Below, piece after piece: positions 26,786 to 36,275 of a stretch of 64,000 nt of DNA (positions are counted from its first letter, which is position 1; each line of letters opens with the position of its first letter). The notes under the pieces are model-generated. The model did not search any database. It was not told the origin of the DNA and worked only from the letters and a program-made list of their open reading frames with translations. The position numbers and the translations under genes were made by a program. Where the stretch lies: NCBI GenBank assembly GCA_026391695.1, contig JAPLDP010000021.1:1-64000 (forward strand), read 5' to 3'. This DNA comes from Bacteroidota bacterium (GTDB lineage Bacteria; Bacteroidota; Bacteroidia; Bacteroidales; JAGONC01).

Positions 26786-28834
26786 ATGAAAAAGCTTTAC
26801 ATTTTATTACTTGCAGTCTTCACATTGAATATTGCACATTCCCAGGACTGGAAATGGTTGTATCCATTACCACCAAACAATTGTTTAAGTGATGTAAAAT
26901 TTGTCGACTCAAATACAGGCTATGCGGTTGGTCAATATGGAACATTAATAAAAACTACTGATGGGGGAATGAATTGGACAATTTTAACATCAGGTACTTC
27001 TGATTTTTTAAATTCCATATATTTTACCAGCACAAATACAGGGTATGTAGTTGGTAACAATGGTATAATACTCAAAACCATAAATGGAGGAACAAACTGG
27101 ATAAGTCAGATATCTGGAACTTCAATTTCTTTAGGAGCTGTATATTTCCCCGACGCAAATACTGGGTATGCCGTTGGTTCTGAAGGCACAATAATTAAAA
27201 CTACAGACGGTGGATTGAACTGGATAAGTCAGACATCAGGAACTACAAATCATTTACTTTGTGTATGTTTTACCGATGCAAATACAGGGTATGCGGTTGG
27301 TTCGGATGGAACAATACTTAAAACAACAAATGGCGGAACAAACTGGACTAGTCAAACATCAGGAACTTTACATAGTTTAACTTCCATATATTTTACCGAC
27401 ACAAATACAGGGTATATAGTTGGTGGAGGGGGTATAATACTTAAAACCACGGATGGTGGAACAAACTGGAATAGTCAGATATCGGGAACCACCAATTGCT
27501 TAAATGCTGTATATTTTACCGACATAAATACTGGATATACGGTTAGTGATTATGGTAATATTTTCAAAACTACAAATGGCGGAACAAACTGGACTAATCA
27601 AACATCGATACCTTTCCATGGTTTACATTCCATTTATTTTACCAACATAAATATCGGGTATGCGGTTGGTGAAGATGGAACAATACTTAAAACTACAAAT
27701 GGAGGAGCAAATTGGACAAGCTTGACATCAGTAACTTCAAATTATTTATTTTCCATATATTTTACCGACGCAAATACAGGGTATGCAGTTGGTTCGGATG
27801 GAACAATACTTAAAACTACAAATGGCGGAACAAATTGGATAAGTCAGACTTCAGGGACCTCAAATTGCTTATATTCCGTTTATTTTACCGATGCAAATAC
27901 AGGTTATGCGGTTGGTTGGGATGGAACAATACTTAAAACTACAAATGGCGGAACAAACTGGAATAGTCAGATATCGGGAACCACCAATTGCTTAAATGCT
28001 GTATATTTTACAGACATAAATACTGGGTATGCTGTTGGTTCTGAAGGCACAATAATTAAAACTTCAGACGGTGGATTGAACTGGATAAGTCAGACATCAG
28101 GAACTTCAAATGATTTACGTTCTGTATATTTTACAGACATAAATACTGGGTATGCGGTTGGTTGGGCTACTATCCTTAAAACTACAAACGGAGGGACCAA
28201 TTGGGTAATTCAGGCATCGGGAACTTCCATTAGGCTAACTTCTGTATATTTTACAGACATAAATACTGGATATGCGGTTGGTTATGCTACTATCCTTAAA
28301 ACCACAGATGGAGGAATAAATTGGACAAATCCGACACAAGCTGTTTGGATCTCATTATATTGCGTATTTTTTACCGACGTAAATACTGGATATGCGGTTA
28401 GTGATGATGGCATTATTCTCAAAACCACTGATGGAGGTGCAAATTGGACAAGTCTGGTATCAGTAACTTCAAATGATTTGTGTTCCATACATTTTACCGA
28501 CGTAAATACAGGGTATGTTGTTGGTTATAATAATACAATTCTCAAAACCACAAATGGTGGTGGTACCTGGATTCCAGAAAAGCCTAAAGAAAGTCCGGAT
28601 ATTTTAATTTACCCCAATCCTGCAAAAGATAAAATAACCATTACCCTGCAAAAACCTTCAAATTTCCAGAAAACCTTCATCTCAATTTATAATCTCCAGG
28701 GACAATTACTTTTGCAAAAGCAGATCACACAGGAACAAACTGAACTTGGCATAAATAATTTTACAACAGGAGTTTATGTGGTGAGTATCAATAATGGGAA
28801 TGACACATTTGTATTAAAGTTTGTGAAGGAATAA
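26786..28834 (+). CDS. Secreted YCF48/BNR-like repeat protein with type IX sorting domain
   Basis: A 682-residue secreted protein. A signal peptide (about 1-19, ending AHSQ) is followed by 14 repeats of about 41 residues with the core FTDxNTGYAVGxxGTILKTT, then NGGTNW. Two of the repeats are 40 residues. The C-terminal about 75 residues form a type A T9SS sorting domain (IYPNPAKDKITIT ... GVYVVSINNG), which directs it to the cell surface. The repeats match YCF48-like propeller blades, and 14 would make two seven-bladed propellers. The DNA is clearly more AT-rich than its neighbours, and blocks are nearly identical at spacings of 4 and 7 repeats. Ligand or function is unknown. Confidence 0.88.
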   Translation: MKKLYILLLAVFTLNIAHSQDWKWLYPLPPNNCLSDVKFVDSNTGYAVGQYGTLIKTTDGGMNWTILTSGTSDFLNSIYFTSTNTGYVVGNNGIILKTINGGTNWISQISGTSISLGAVYFPDANTGYAVGSEGTIIKTTDGGLNWISQTSGTTNHLLCVCFTDANTGYAVGSDGTILKTTNGGTNWTSQTSGTLHSLTSIYFTDTNTGYIVGGGGIILKTTDGGTNWNSQISGTTNCLNAVYFTDINTGYTVSDYGNIFKTTNGGTNWTNQTSIPFHGLHSIYFTNINIGYAVGEDGTILKTTNGGANWTSLTSVTSNYLFSIYFTDANTGYAVGSDGTILKTTNGGTNWISQTSGTSNCLYSVYFTDANTGYAVGWDGTILKTTNGGTNWNSQISGTTNCLNAVYFTDINTGYAVGSEGTIIKTSDGGLNWISQTSGTSNDLRSVYFTDINTGYAVGWATILKTTNGGTNWVIQASGTSIRLTSVYFTDINTGYAVGYATILKTTDGGINWTNPTQAVWISLYCVFFTDVNTGYAVSDDGIILKTTDGGANWTSLVSVTSNDLCSIHFTDVNTGYVVGYNNTILKTTNGGGTWIPEKPKESPDILIYPNPAKDKITITLQKPSNFQKTFISIYNLQGQLLLQKQITQEQTELGINNFTTGVYVVSINNGNDTFVLKFVKE

Positions 28835-28922
28835 TAACTGACGGATGATATCAATTACACAAGAACTATTTCTTTAACTTTCAACTACCTCTTGGTGACT
28901 GCCGACTGCCGACTGCTGACTT

Positions 28923-29426
28923 TTAAAACGGCCAGAAATTATTATCATACCACACCTGCTCTTTCAGATCCTCATTGATCCTGTGCAACCATTTGTGGTG
29001 CCCCTTTTCCCAATCGGCCAGCATCTGATAGGCACTTTTCTCATTGGAGTCGGTGGCTTTCTCAGCCCGTTCTGAATAGATCTGCACAGCACGGGTTTCA
29101 AAATCCATGGCTGCCGATATCGCCGCTGCCTCAAAACTGGCGGCATTCACCTGCCTGGTGATCTCGCCCGACAGTACCTGCATGGCTATTTCATCGCTGG
29201 CATTCTCCTCATGCGTTTCATGCTCCATGAAATGATTGGTCTTCTGAAAGTGTGAAAACTGGTCGGATAAGAATTTGATGTGATCATCTTCCTCTTCGGC
29301 CATCATGGAAAAAATCTTTTTTGCTGCTTCACTTTTGGTCTGCTCAGCTGCTGCAGTATAGAAGGCTTTGCCTCTCCGCTCAAGCAATATTGCTTCTTTC
29401 AATATATCGGTTGCTGTTTTTGACAT
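28923..29426 (-). CDS. Rubrerythrin/ferritin-like diiron protein
   Basis: A 167-residue four-helix-bundle protein. Paired iron-ligand motifs appear as ILLERRGKAFY (Glu, helix 1), MAEEEDDHIKFL (ExxH, helix 2), MDFETRAVQIY (Glu, helix 3) and ADWEKGHHKWL (ExxH, helix 4). It lacks the rubredoxin domain of classical rubrerythrin. Such proteins take part in peroxide or iron handling in anaerobes. Start ATG 29426 gives the usual MSKTATDILKEA beginning; an upstream in-frame start adds 30 residues of non-family sequence over the promoter. A minus-strand TAATTTTG box (29464-29457) lies 30 bp upstream. Confidence 0.85.
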   Translation of the reverse strand: MSKTATDILKEAILLERRGKAFYTAAAEQTKSEAAKKIFSMMAEEEDDHIKFLSDQFSHFQKTNHFMEHETHEENASDEIAMQVLSGEITRQVNAASFEAAAISAAMDFETRAVQIYSERAEKATDSNEKSAYQMLADWEKGHHKWLHRINEDLKEQVWYDNNFWPF

Positions 29427-29456
29427 GGGTTTGGTTTTAGATGTTAAATGATCTTT

Positions 29457-29464
29457 CAAAATTA
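29457..29464 (-). promoter_or_regulatory. -7 box (TAATTTTG) of the rubrerythrin-like gene
   Basis: It matches the Bacteroidota -7 consensus TAnnTTTG exactly, 30 bp upstream of the chosen ATG. This also argues against the longer reading frame. No clear -33 TTTG was seen. Confidence 0.45.
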
Positions 29465-29510
29465 GTGTAAATCGCTTAAGGATAAAGCGAATTTGAACTT
29501 TAAAAATTGA

Positions 29511-29558
29511 CCTCACCCCTTTTTCCCCTCTCCTTAAGGAGAGGGGTTAGGGGTGAGG
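29511..29558. repeat. Large near-perfect palindrome between divergent genes
   Basis: CCTCACCCCT (29511-29520) pairs with AGGGGTGAGG (29549-29558), and inside it CCCCTCTCCTT (29525-29535) pairs with AAGGAGAGGGG (29536-29546). That is 21 perfect base pairs with a small internal bulge. It lies between two divergent genes, so it is not needed as a terminator. It resembles dispersed palindromic elements common in Bacteroidota genomes. Confidence 0.65.
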
Positions 29559-29593
29559 TGGTTATTTCCGATGCGACAAAACAACTTTTTAAG

Positions 29594-29601
29594 TAAATTT
29601 G
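29594..29601 (+). promoter_or_regulatory. -7 box (TAAATTTG) of the amgK-murU-addB operon
   Basis: It matches TAnnTTTG exactly. A transcript from here would begin about 29607, after the TTG at 29599, so it supports the GTG at 29626 as the true start of the kinase-RapZ gene. Confidence 0.45.
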
Positions 29602-29625
29602 TCATCAACCATTATAAATATTTTA

Positions 29626-31113
29626 GTGAATAGTATTCACAGCCATCTTACTGCACTTTTTAAATCATGGTCGGGTGCTGAACCTACAACAATTAATGCA
29701 TTGCCCGGATCCGGCTCCTCGCGGCGTTACTTCCGCATGGCAGGCCACGGCCATACGGCTATGGGCGTCCATAATCCCATTAAAAAGGAAAACCTGGCAT
29801 TTCTCGCTTTTACCCGGCATTTCCTGAAACATGGATTAAACGTACCGGAAATTTATGCTGAAGACCTTGTCCATGATGTCTACCTGATCAGCGACCTGGG
29901 CAACAGGACACTATTTTCACTGCTGGAATCAGGTAATGGTCATAAAAGCTTTACACCTGAAATTATTGATTATTATAAACTTGTACTCCGGGAGCTGATC
30001 AGTTTCCAGATCATCGCGGGCAGCGACATGGATTACTCATTTTGTTATCCGAAGAAGTCGTTCGATAAGCAGGCTATGCTGTGGGACCTGAATTATTTCA
30101 AATATTATTTCCTCAGATTTGCAGATACGAACTATGACGAGCAGAATCTGGAATGCGACTTCAGTACCCTGGCGGACTTTCTGCTCAAAGCCGACAGCCG
30201 GTTCTTCCAATACCGGGATTTTCAGTCAAGGAATATCCTCATCTTCAATGATAAGCCATATTTCATCGATTACCAGGGAGGCAGGAGAGGAGCTTTGCAG
30301 TACGACATGGCGTCACTTCTTTTCCAGGCGAAGGCTGAAATGCCCGTCGATGTCAGAGAGGAATTGCTTCACTTTTACATGGATGAACTTCAGAAACATA
30401 TACACTATGACATGGCAGATTTCGAGGATCTGTTTAATGGTTATGTGCTGATCCGTTTACTGCAGGTGCTGGGTGCATACGGTCTCAGGGGACTTATCGA
30501 GCACAAACCACATTTTCTGCAAAGCATCCCTTATGCAATTGCCAATATAGACTGGTTCATACGTCAAAAAAAGCTGGCTGTCAGTTTGCCTGAGCTTATG
30601 TCTGCGCTTGAGCGGCTCGTGGAAAACAAGACATACCGGATGCTGCCGGCAGCCGATAATACATTGACCGTCAGAATAAATAGCTTTGCCTATAAAAATG
30701 GTATCCCTGCCGATTATACCGGCAATGGAGGGGGATTTGTCTTTGATTGCCGTGCACTGCCCAATCCCGGGAAATTTGACGAATACCGTTTTGTCGCCGG
30801 AACCGAAATGCCGGTCATCCTGTTCATGCAGGAGAAAGAAGAGGTAAAAAAATTTCTTGACCACGTCTATGTTCTGGTCGACCAGGCTGTTGAGGATTAT
30901 CAGGCAAAGGGATTCATGAACCTTCAGGTAAATTTCGGCTGCACAGGCGGCCAGCACAGGTCAGTGTACTGTGCGGAGCAACTATGGAACCACTTGACGA
31001 CTGAGTACAAGATGAATTTCTCCCTTACCCATACTGAACAAGCCAATTGGATCCTGACTAACCCCATGCTTCAGCATGGAGCCCCTCCTCAAAACGAAAA
31101 TCGACCGCAATAA
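29626..31113 (+). CDS. AmgK-like sugar kinase fused to a RapZ C-terminal domain
   Basis: A two-domain 495-residue protein. The first about 320 residues are an aminoglycoside-phosphotransferase-like kinase: the region around SSRRYFRM, YRDFQSRNIL (the catalytic loop, where others have HGDxxxxN) and FIDYQGGRRG (Mg site). The next gene is MurU-like, so the kinase is most likely an AmgK-type anomeric kinase for MurNAc/GlcNAc in cell-wall recycling. The last about 140 residues match the RapZ C-terminal domain: FVFDCRALPNPG and GCTGGQHRSV. In E. coli that domain binds glucosamine-6-phosphate and the sRNA pathway. I chose GTG 29626 because a -7 box covers the TTG at 29599. It is first in an operon with murU and the nuclease. 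Confidence 0.82.
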   Translation: MNSIHSHLTALFKSWSGAEPTTINALPGSGSSRRYFRMAGHGHTAMGVHNPIKKENLAFLAFTRHFLKHGLNVPEIYAEDLVHDVYLISDLGNRTLFSLLESGNGHKSFTPEIIDYYKLVLRELISFQIIAGSDMDYSFCYPKKSFDKQAMLWDLNYFKYYFLRFADTNYDEQNLECDFSTLADFLLKADSRFFQYRDFQSRNILIFNDKPYFIDYQGGRRGALQYDMASLLFQAKAEMPVDVREELLHFYMDELQKHIHYDMADFEDLFNGYVLIRLLQVLGAYGLRGLIEHKPHFLQSIPYAIANIDWFIRQKKLAVSLPELMSALERLVENKTYRMLPAADNTLTVRINSFAYKNGIPADYTGNGGGFVFDCRALPNPGKFDEYRFVAGTEMPVILFMQEKEEVKKFLDHVYVLVDQAVEDYQAKGFMNLQVNFGCTGGQHRSVYCAEQLWNHLTTEYKMNFSLTHTEQANWILTNPMLQHGAPPQNENRPQ

Positions 31114-31124
31114 AATCACATCTG

Positions 31125-31880
31125 ATGAAAGCAATGATACTGGCAGCGGGAAAGGGTGAGCGGCTAAGACCTCTGACCGACACCACACCTAAGGCACTGG
31201 TCACCATCAGGGGAATCCCTCTTATTGAGATCATCCTGAGACGCCTGAAACTTGAGGGCTTCACTGACATCATCATCAATGTCCACCATTTCGCTGACCA
31301 GATACTCCGTTTTCTTGCAATGAATGATAATTTCGGATTGAATATCCGTGTTTCCGATGAGCGTGATAACCTCCTTGATACCGGAGGTGCATTAATAAAA
31401 GCATCGGCTTTTATCGATGACAATGAGCCATTGCTCATACATAATGTCGATGTTCTGTCAGATATCAATCTAAAAGGGCTTTATGAGCATCACCGCCATT
31501 CCGGTGCCCTGGTCACACTGACTGTGAAGGAAAGGGCTTCAGCGCGTTACTTTTTATTTGACAGCGAAAACCGGCTCTGTGGATGGAAAAACGTGGCTAC
31601 AGGCGAAACCAGGTGGACCGGTGAGCCGCAAAAGCAGTACACTGCGATGGCTTTCAGCGGCATACATGTCATCGGGCCGGAATTCTTTGCCAATACGCAT
31701 CTGTCACAATGTTTTCCGGTACATGAACAACGCTTTTCAATCATAGATGTGTATCTTTGTTTAGCGACGCAGCATAAAATCCTCGGCCATGACCCGGGTC
31801 ATGCTTTGTGGTTCGACCTTGGCAGGCCGGAGGATATCCAAAAAGCAGAACAATTTGTCAGTGAACTTAAACTGTGGTGA
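31125..31880 (+). CDS. MurU-like sugar-1-phosphate nucleotidyltransferase
   Basis: A 251-residue cytoplasmic nucleotidyltransferase. The N-terminal signature AMILAAGKGERLRPLTDTTPK and the substrate/metal motifs IHNVDVLSD and WFDLGRPED place it with MurU/RmlA-type enzymes. It starts 11 bp after the AmgK-like gene. MurU makes UDP-MurNAc from MurNAc-1-phosphate, so the pair forms the short peptidoglycan-recycling route that by-passes de novo synthesis. An alternative is a mannose- or glucose-1-phosphate enzyme, but the neighbour makes MurU the best choice. Confidence 0.85.
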   Translation: MKAMILAAGKGERLRPLTDTTPKALVTIRGIPLIEIILRRLKLEGFTDIIINVHHFADQILRFLAMNDNFGLNIRVSDERDNLLDTGGALIKASAFIDDNEPLLIHNVDVLSDINLKGLYEHHRHSGALVTLTVKERASARYFLFDSENRLCGWKNVATGETRWTGEPQKQYTAMAFSGIHVIGPEFFANTHLSQCFPVHEQRFSIIDVYLCLATQHKILGHDPGHALWFDLGRPEDIQKAEQFVSELKLW

Positions 31881-31883
31881 TGT

Positions 31884-34745
31884 ATGAAGCCTTTTCTCGA
31901 TAGTGTAGCCTCATATATTATAGATAATTATTCCGACAGGATGGCCGGCATGTGTGTTGTCATGCCAAACCGCAGGTCAGGGCTTTTCCTGAAGAAATAC
32001 ATGGCGAAAAAAATCGATAAGCCTGTTCTTCTCCCGGCTGTCTATTCAATTGAAGACCTGATCATTGAGTTATCCGGATTCCGGCTGGCCGACCCTGTTT
32101 CCCTTCTCTTTGAATTATATGATGTCCATTGCAGGATTGAAAAAGAACAGGCACAGCCCTTTGATGATTTTTTGCACTGGGGGAAAGTCCTGCTGCGCGA
32201 CTTTAATGAGATAGACTCCTATCTTATCGATACAAAAAATCTGTTTTCTTACATCAGCGAAGCCAAGGCACTGTCGGTGTGGAACCTTGACCAGCAGCCA
32301 CTGACGACCCTCCAGAAGAACTACATGGCTTTTTATTCATCTTTATATTCTTATTATACCATACTCACTGAATCCCTGGCTGCGAAAAAGCTGGCTTATG
32401 AAGGTCTGGCATCACGCCACGTCGTAGAAATCCTGCCTCAGATATCCGAACAGCTGAAATGGCATACGGTTCTGTTTTGCGGATTTAATGCCATGACAAA
32501 GGCAGAGGAGAAAATCATAGAATTTCTTGTCGGAAAAGGTAAAGCTGAGATCCTTTTTGATGCCGATGCATATTATGTCGGCAATCCCAAACAGGAAGCC
32601 GGTAACTTTATCAGGAAATACATTGAAAGCGGGAGATTCGGAGAAATTAAATGGACTACTGATGATTTTTTACAGGGCGAAAAGCAGATCACCATCATTG
32701 GCGTGGCGCAGAATATCGGACAGGTGAAGGTGGCAGGGCAGATCATACAGGATATCCGGAACGCCAGTAATGACCTGCAAAATACCGCTGTTGTACTTTC
32801 GGAAGAGAACCTGCTTATCCCTCTGTTGAATTCGCTGCCGGGCGACATCGGCGAATTCAATGTCACCATGGGCTATCCATTGATCTTCACGCCGGTTTAT
32901 GACCTCTTCGAAACTATCTTTACCATGCATGAAAATGCCGGGCGGTTCTTTAACCTGCCATCAGCCTCTGCATGGAAATATTATTACAAGGATGCTTTCA
33001 GGGTACTGAATCATCCCTATATCCTGTCGTTGAGCGATGATCCGCAAAAGCTGAGGGAGACCATCGCCGGTCTGCAAAGTACAAACAAAATTTTTTTCAC
33101 CGATAAGGAGCTGGAACCACTCTTTAAATCCGAAGCTCCAGGTTATAGCTCTGTGGTCAGGCTGATCTTTCAGAACTGGGACAATCAGCCCGCTAAAGCG
33201 CTGCAATGCTTTCTGGAATTACTCGAACGCTTCAGAGATCGCCTTATTGCTGATAAATCTGTCGGGCACCGTAACACCATCGAAATAGAGTACATTTTCC
33301 ACTTCGCCAGGATTATCCGGCGTATAACCGGGTTGAGCAGCACATATAATTTTATAACCAGTACATTAACGCTGCGGAATATCTTCAGGCAGATTGTTGC
33401 AGGTCAGACCATACCATTCTTTGGCGAGCCGCTCAAAGGGCTGCAGATCATGGGCATGCTCGAGACCAGGACACTGGACTTCGCTAATCTGATCATGCTC
33501 TCTGTAAATGAGGATATACTCCCCAAATCCAAGGTCACAAATACCTTCATTCCGTTTGATATACGTGTTGAATCCGGATTGCCGACATACCGCGACAGCA
33601 ATGCCATTTATGCCTACCACTTTTACCGCCTGCTGCAACGAAGTAAACAGGTCTTTTTGCTCTATAATACCGAACCAGGTGAACTGGGCGGTGGCGATAA
33701 AAGCCGCTTCATTACGCAGATCATTAACGAATTACCACTGGCCAATCCGCACATCACGATAAGTGAGAAATTACTGAACCAGCCTCCTGAAAAAGATACC
33801 AGGAATTTTTCGATAACCATTGATAAAAGCGATGCCATTGCCGGCAAGCTGCTGGAGAAAGCCCGCAAAGGCCTGGCGCCAAGTGCACTGAATGCATACC
33901 GTAAATGCTCTCTTCAATTTTATTTCAGGGAGATAGCCCGGCTGGCCGAAGCAGAGGAGGTAGAAGAAACTATCGAGGCCGCAACACTGGGCAAAGTCGT
34001 TCATGATGTTATGTACAGATTTTATAAACCCTGGGTGGATAAACCTCTGACAACAGATGCTATCGAACAGATGATGCAAATGATTGATAAAGAGACAGAA
34101 GCATCTTTTGGCAAGCACTATCAGGGCGGGGATATCAGATATGGCAAGAATCTCCTCACAGCCAATGTCGCCAGGATATTTATCAGGAATCTTCTGCTGA
34201 CCGAAAAGCAGTTCATTAGCCAAAGTGTGATAAACGGAACACCCCCTGTCATTCGCTTCCTTGAACAGTGGTTTGATACGATTGTGGATGTTAAAATGGA
34301 AGATAGGATCATACCTGTGAAACTGAAAGGTAAAATCGACAGGATAGACCAGGTTGGAACCCTCCGGCGTATCATCGATTATAAGACCGGCAACATCGTC
34401 GAAAGCAACCTGAAGGTGAAGAGTTTTGAAGAGATGAGAGATGATGCCAAGGCCGATAACAGCTTTCAGCTGCTGGTGTATGCGTATATCTTTCTTCTTC
34501 AGAAATCCCCCGGCGGCGCCCGTAGCGTCGTTCCCGGTGTCCTCTCATTCCATAAGCATAGCCAGGGACTCATTGAGGTTAAACTTCCCGGGGAGGCGGA
34601 TATTACTATTCAAACATTAGATGATTTTAAAAACCTCCTGGATACAATCCTTTTCGAAATGTTCGATCAGAAGAATCCTTTTACTCAAACGACTGACAGC
34701 GACAATTGTAAATATTGCCCTTTTAAGGGTATTTGTAACAGATAG
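31884..34745 (+). CDS. AddB-like PD-(D/E)xK nuclease with Fe-S cysteines
   Basis: A 953-residue protein of the AddB/RexB-like group. The N-terminal half is a degenerate helicase-like region (VVMPNRRSGLFLKKYM near the start). The C-terminal PDDEXK_1 nuclease starts near AYRKCSLQFYF, has KGKIDRIDQ and IIDYKTGN (the D...DYK active site), and ends with NCKYCPFKGIC. The early Cys plus the terminal C-x2-C-x5-C cluster is the arrangement of the AddB iron-sulphur nuclease. It begins 3 bp after murU, so it is co-transcribed with cell-wall genes. The AddA-type helicase partner is not in this window. Confidence 0.85.
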   Translation: MKPFLDSVASYIIDNYSDRMAGMCVVMPNRRSGLFLKKYMAKKIDKPVLLPAVYSIEDLIIELSGFRLADPVSLLFELYDVHCRIEKEQAQPFDDFLHWGKVLLRDFNEIDSYLIDTKNLFSYISEAKALSVWNLDQQPLTTLQKNYMAFYSSLYSYYTILTESLAAKKLAYEGLASRHVVEILPQISEQLKWHTVLFCGFNAMTKAEEKIIEFLVGKGKAEILFDADAYYVGNPKQEAGNFIRKYIESGRFGEIKWTTDDFLQGEKQITIIGVAQNIGQVKVAGQIIQDIRNASNDLQNTAVVLSEENLLIPLLNSLPGDIGEFNVTMGYPLIFTPVYDLFETIFTMHENAGRFFNLPSASAWKYYYKDAFRVLNHPYILSLSDDPQKLRETIAGLQSTNKIFFTDKELEPLFKSEAPGYSSVVRLIFQNWDNQPAKALQCFLELLERFRDRLIADKSVGHRNTIEIEYIFHFARIIRRITGLSSTYNFITSTLTLRNIFRQIVAGQTIPFFGEPLKGLQIMGMLETRTLDFANLIMLSVNEDILPKSKVTNTFIPFDIRVESGLPTYRDSNAIYAYHFYRLLQRSKQVFLLYNTEPGELGGGDKSRFITQIINELPLANPHITISEKLLNQPPEKDTRNFSITIDKSDAIAGKLLEKARKGLAPSALNAYRKCSLQFYFREIARLAEAEEVEETIEAATLGKVVHDVMYRFYKPWVDKPLTTDAIEQMMQMIDKETEASFGKHYQGGDIRYGKNLLTANVARIFIRNLLLTEKQFISQSVINGTPPVIRFLEQWFDTIVDVKMEDRIIPVKLKGKIDRIDQVGTLRRIIDYKTGNIVESNLKVKSFEEMRDDAKADNSFQLLVYAYIFLLQKSPGGARSVVPGVLSFHKHSQGLIEVKLPGEADITIQTLDDFKNLLDTILFEMFDQKNPFTQTTDSDNCKYCPFKGICNR

Positions 34746-34751
34746 GAGCGT

Positions 34752-36275
34752 CTATTTCAACTCTTTTTCCGAGAAAACATTGGCTTCGTAAGTATATATT
34801 TCGGCATCCTTCCATCCATCCCAGCCGATGCCGGCTTTTTCACGGGCGCAATGTCCGAGAAACTCTTCCTTTGTCCATCCTGTTTCTGTGGCCACCTGGG
34901 GAAGAAAGGTACCCGAAGCCCAGCCTTTTTTGATATAGATGCCATGCTTACCCAAGACAATTTCATCAATGGAGTTGATTTTTTTCATGGGTGTGAGAAC
35001 CGATATTTCAATTTCCAGTTCAGGTATTTCAGAAGCTGTGACTGGCGTGAAACGGGAGTCTTCAGTGGCCGATGCGATGGCCATCTGCTGGATGACCATG
35101 TACAGGGGCTCGGTAGCTGAAAACCGGCCTATGCATCCCCTGAGTTTTCCCTCTTTGTTGAGAGTGACAAAGGCGCCACACTGGGCTTTCAGCCGGTCAG
35201 AGTAACCGGATGCATCAAGCGCCGGTATTTTGCCGTTTTTGACATAATCTACAATAGTCGACCGTGCAATCTGAAGCAATGTTTTCTTGTCTTCCGGTGT
35301 TAACTGGAATTCCGCATCCGAACTGGCTGCGGCCTTTTTCAATGAGAATGCCAGCCCATAATATCCGACGACCCTGGTCTTATCGCCGAACGACACATCA
35401 CCAGAGTTCATGTATTTGATAGGCGTTATAGTGATACCGGGATTGTTTTCGGTCATGTATAGCAGTGTCAGCACTGATGTCCATCCGCACATGCTGGTAG
35501 CCAGCTGTTGAATGCCCTTTTCGGAATTGGCGTTGATGGTGTTGATTAACTGCTGCGGCGAATTGGTCATCACCGCATTGGCTGATGCTATATCACAGGT
35601 CATGGCATCTTTATAGGATGGGTAATGCGAGAAATCGGTGCTGATGACAAAGAGATTCTTTTCGTTCAGATAGGGCTTCAAGGCAGCGGCGATAGCCTGG
35701 CATGTCTGCGGCTGCTGTGTCCCCAGGATGATCGGGACAATCTGGAATGGCTCCTGCATGATATACTGCAGGAAAGGCAACTGTACCTCCACGCTGTGTT
35801 CATAGGCATCAGCTTCGTTGTCGAACATGAACACCTTGTTACTGCTGAGGAGCTGCCGGGCCAGATCCCTGTTCACTTTCACCTTACCTAGCGGAGTGAT
35901 ATAGTCGCCCTTGCTGTACACCGATGCCCCGTCGAAATACTTCACATGGCTCGACGCCAGTAAAAAGATGTTATCGTATTTCTTTTTTCGGTCGATCTGG
36001 TTAAAAGCAGAGGCAGCCACCTCTCCGGAATAGACATATCCGGCATGAGGTGATATGATGGCTATGACGTTTTCCATTTTTTTGGGAACAGCGGCAGAAA
36101 ACAGCTGTTTCAGGTCTGCCCTGAGCTCGGTGGAATCACCGGAGTAAAACCTGCCGGCAGCATACGGCTTGCGGTTTACAAGCTGCTCCTCGGGCTGCTT
36201 GTTTTGAGGGGAACAATGCGTGTTCATTATCATTAGCGTGATTAGTGACAAGGAATAAAATTTCTTTATACCCAT
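34752..36275 (-). CDS. AmmeMemoRadiSam B-A fusion (Memo plus AMMECR1), predicted lipoprotein
   Basis: A 507-residue fusion. From about residue 35 it matches Memo-family proteins: RPYAAGRFY-type start (KPYAAGRFYSGD), SPHAGYVYSGEVAASAF, SSHVKYFDG, YEHSVEVQLPFLQ, STDFSHYPSY and MCGWTSVLTLLY, which hold the His and Cys metal ligands. From about 310 it matches AMMECR1: GAFVTLNKEGKLRGCIGRF and EDSRFTPVTASEI. Start ATG 36275 gives a leader ending IMNTHC, a lipobox, so the protein should sit in the envelope rather than the cytoplasm. It is divergent, across 92 bp, from the spermidine-synthase-like gene; the radical SAM partner is third. Confidence 0.87.
   Translation of the reverse strand: MGIKKFYSLSLITLMIMNTHCSPQNKQPEEQLVNRKPYAAGRFYSGDSTELRADLKQLFSAAVPKKMENVIAIISPHAGYVYSGEVAASAFNQIDRKKKYDNIFLLASSHVKYFDGASVYSKGDYITPLGKVKVNRDLARQLLSSNKVFMFDNEADAYEHSVEVQLPFLQYIMQEPFQIVPIILGTQQPQTCQAIAAALKPYLNEKNLFVISTDFSHYPSYKDAMTCDIASANAVMTNSPQQLINTINANSEKGIQQLATSMCGWTSVLTLLYMTENNPGITITPIKYMNSGDVSFGDKTRVVGYYGLAFSLKKAAASSDAEFQLTPEDKKTLLQIARSTIVDYVKNGKIPALDASGYSDRLKAQCGAFVTLNKEGKLRGCIGRFSATEPLYMVIQQMAIASATEDSRFTPVTASEIPELEIEISVLTPMKKINSIDEIVLGKHGIYIKKGWASGTFLPQVATETGWTKEEFLGHCAREKAGIGWDGWKDAEIYTYEANVFSEKELK

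Noticed and set aside
26690-28920. AGTCGGCAGTC repeats as a CRISPR array
   Set aside because: The units are short, without regular spacers, and appear on both sides of a gene in opposite directions.
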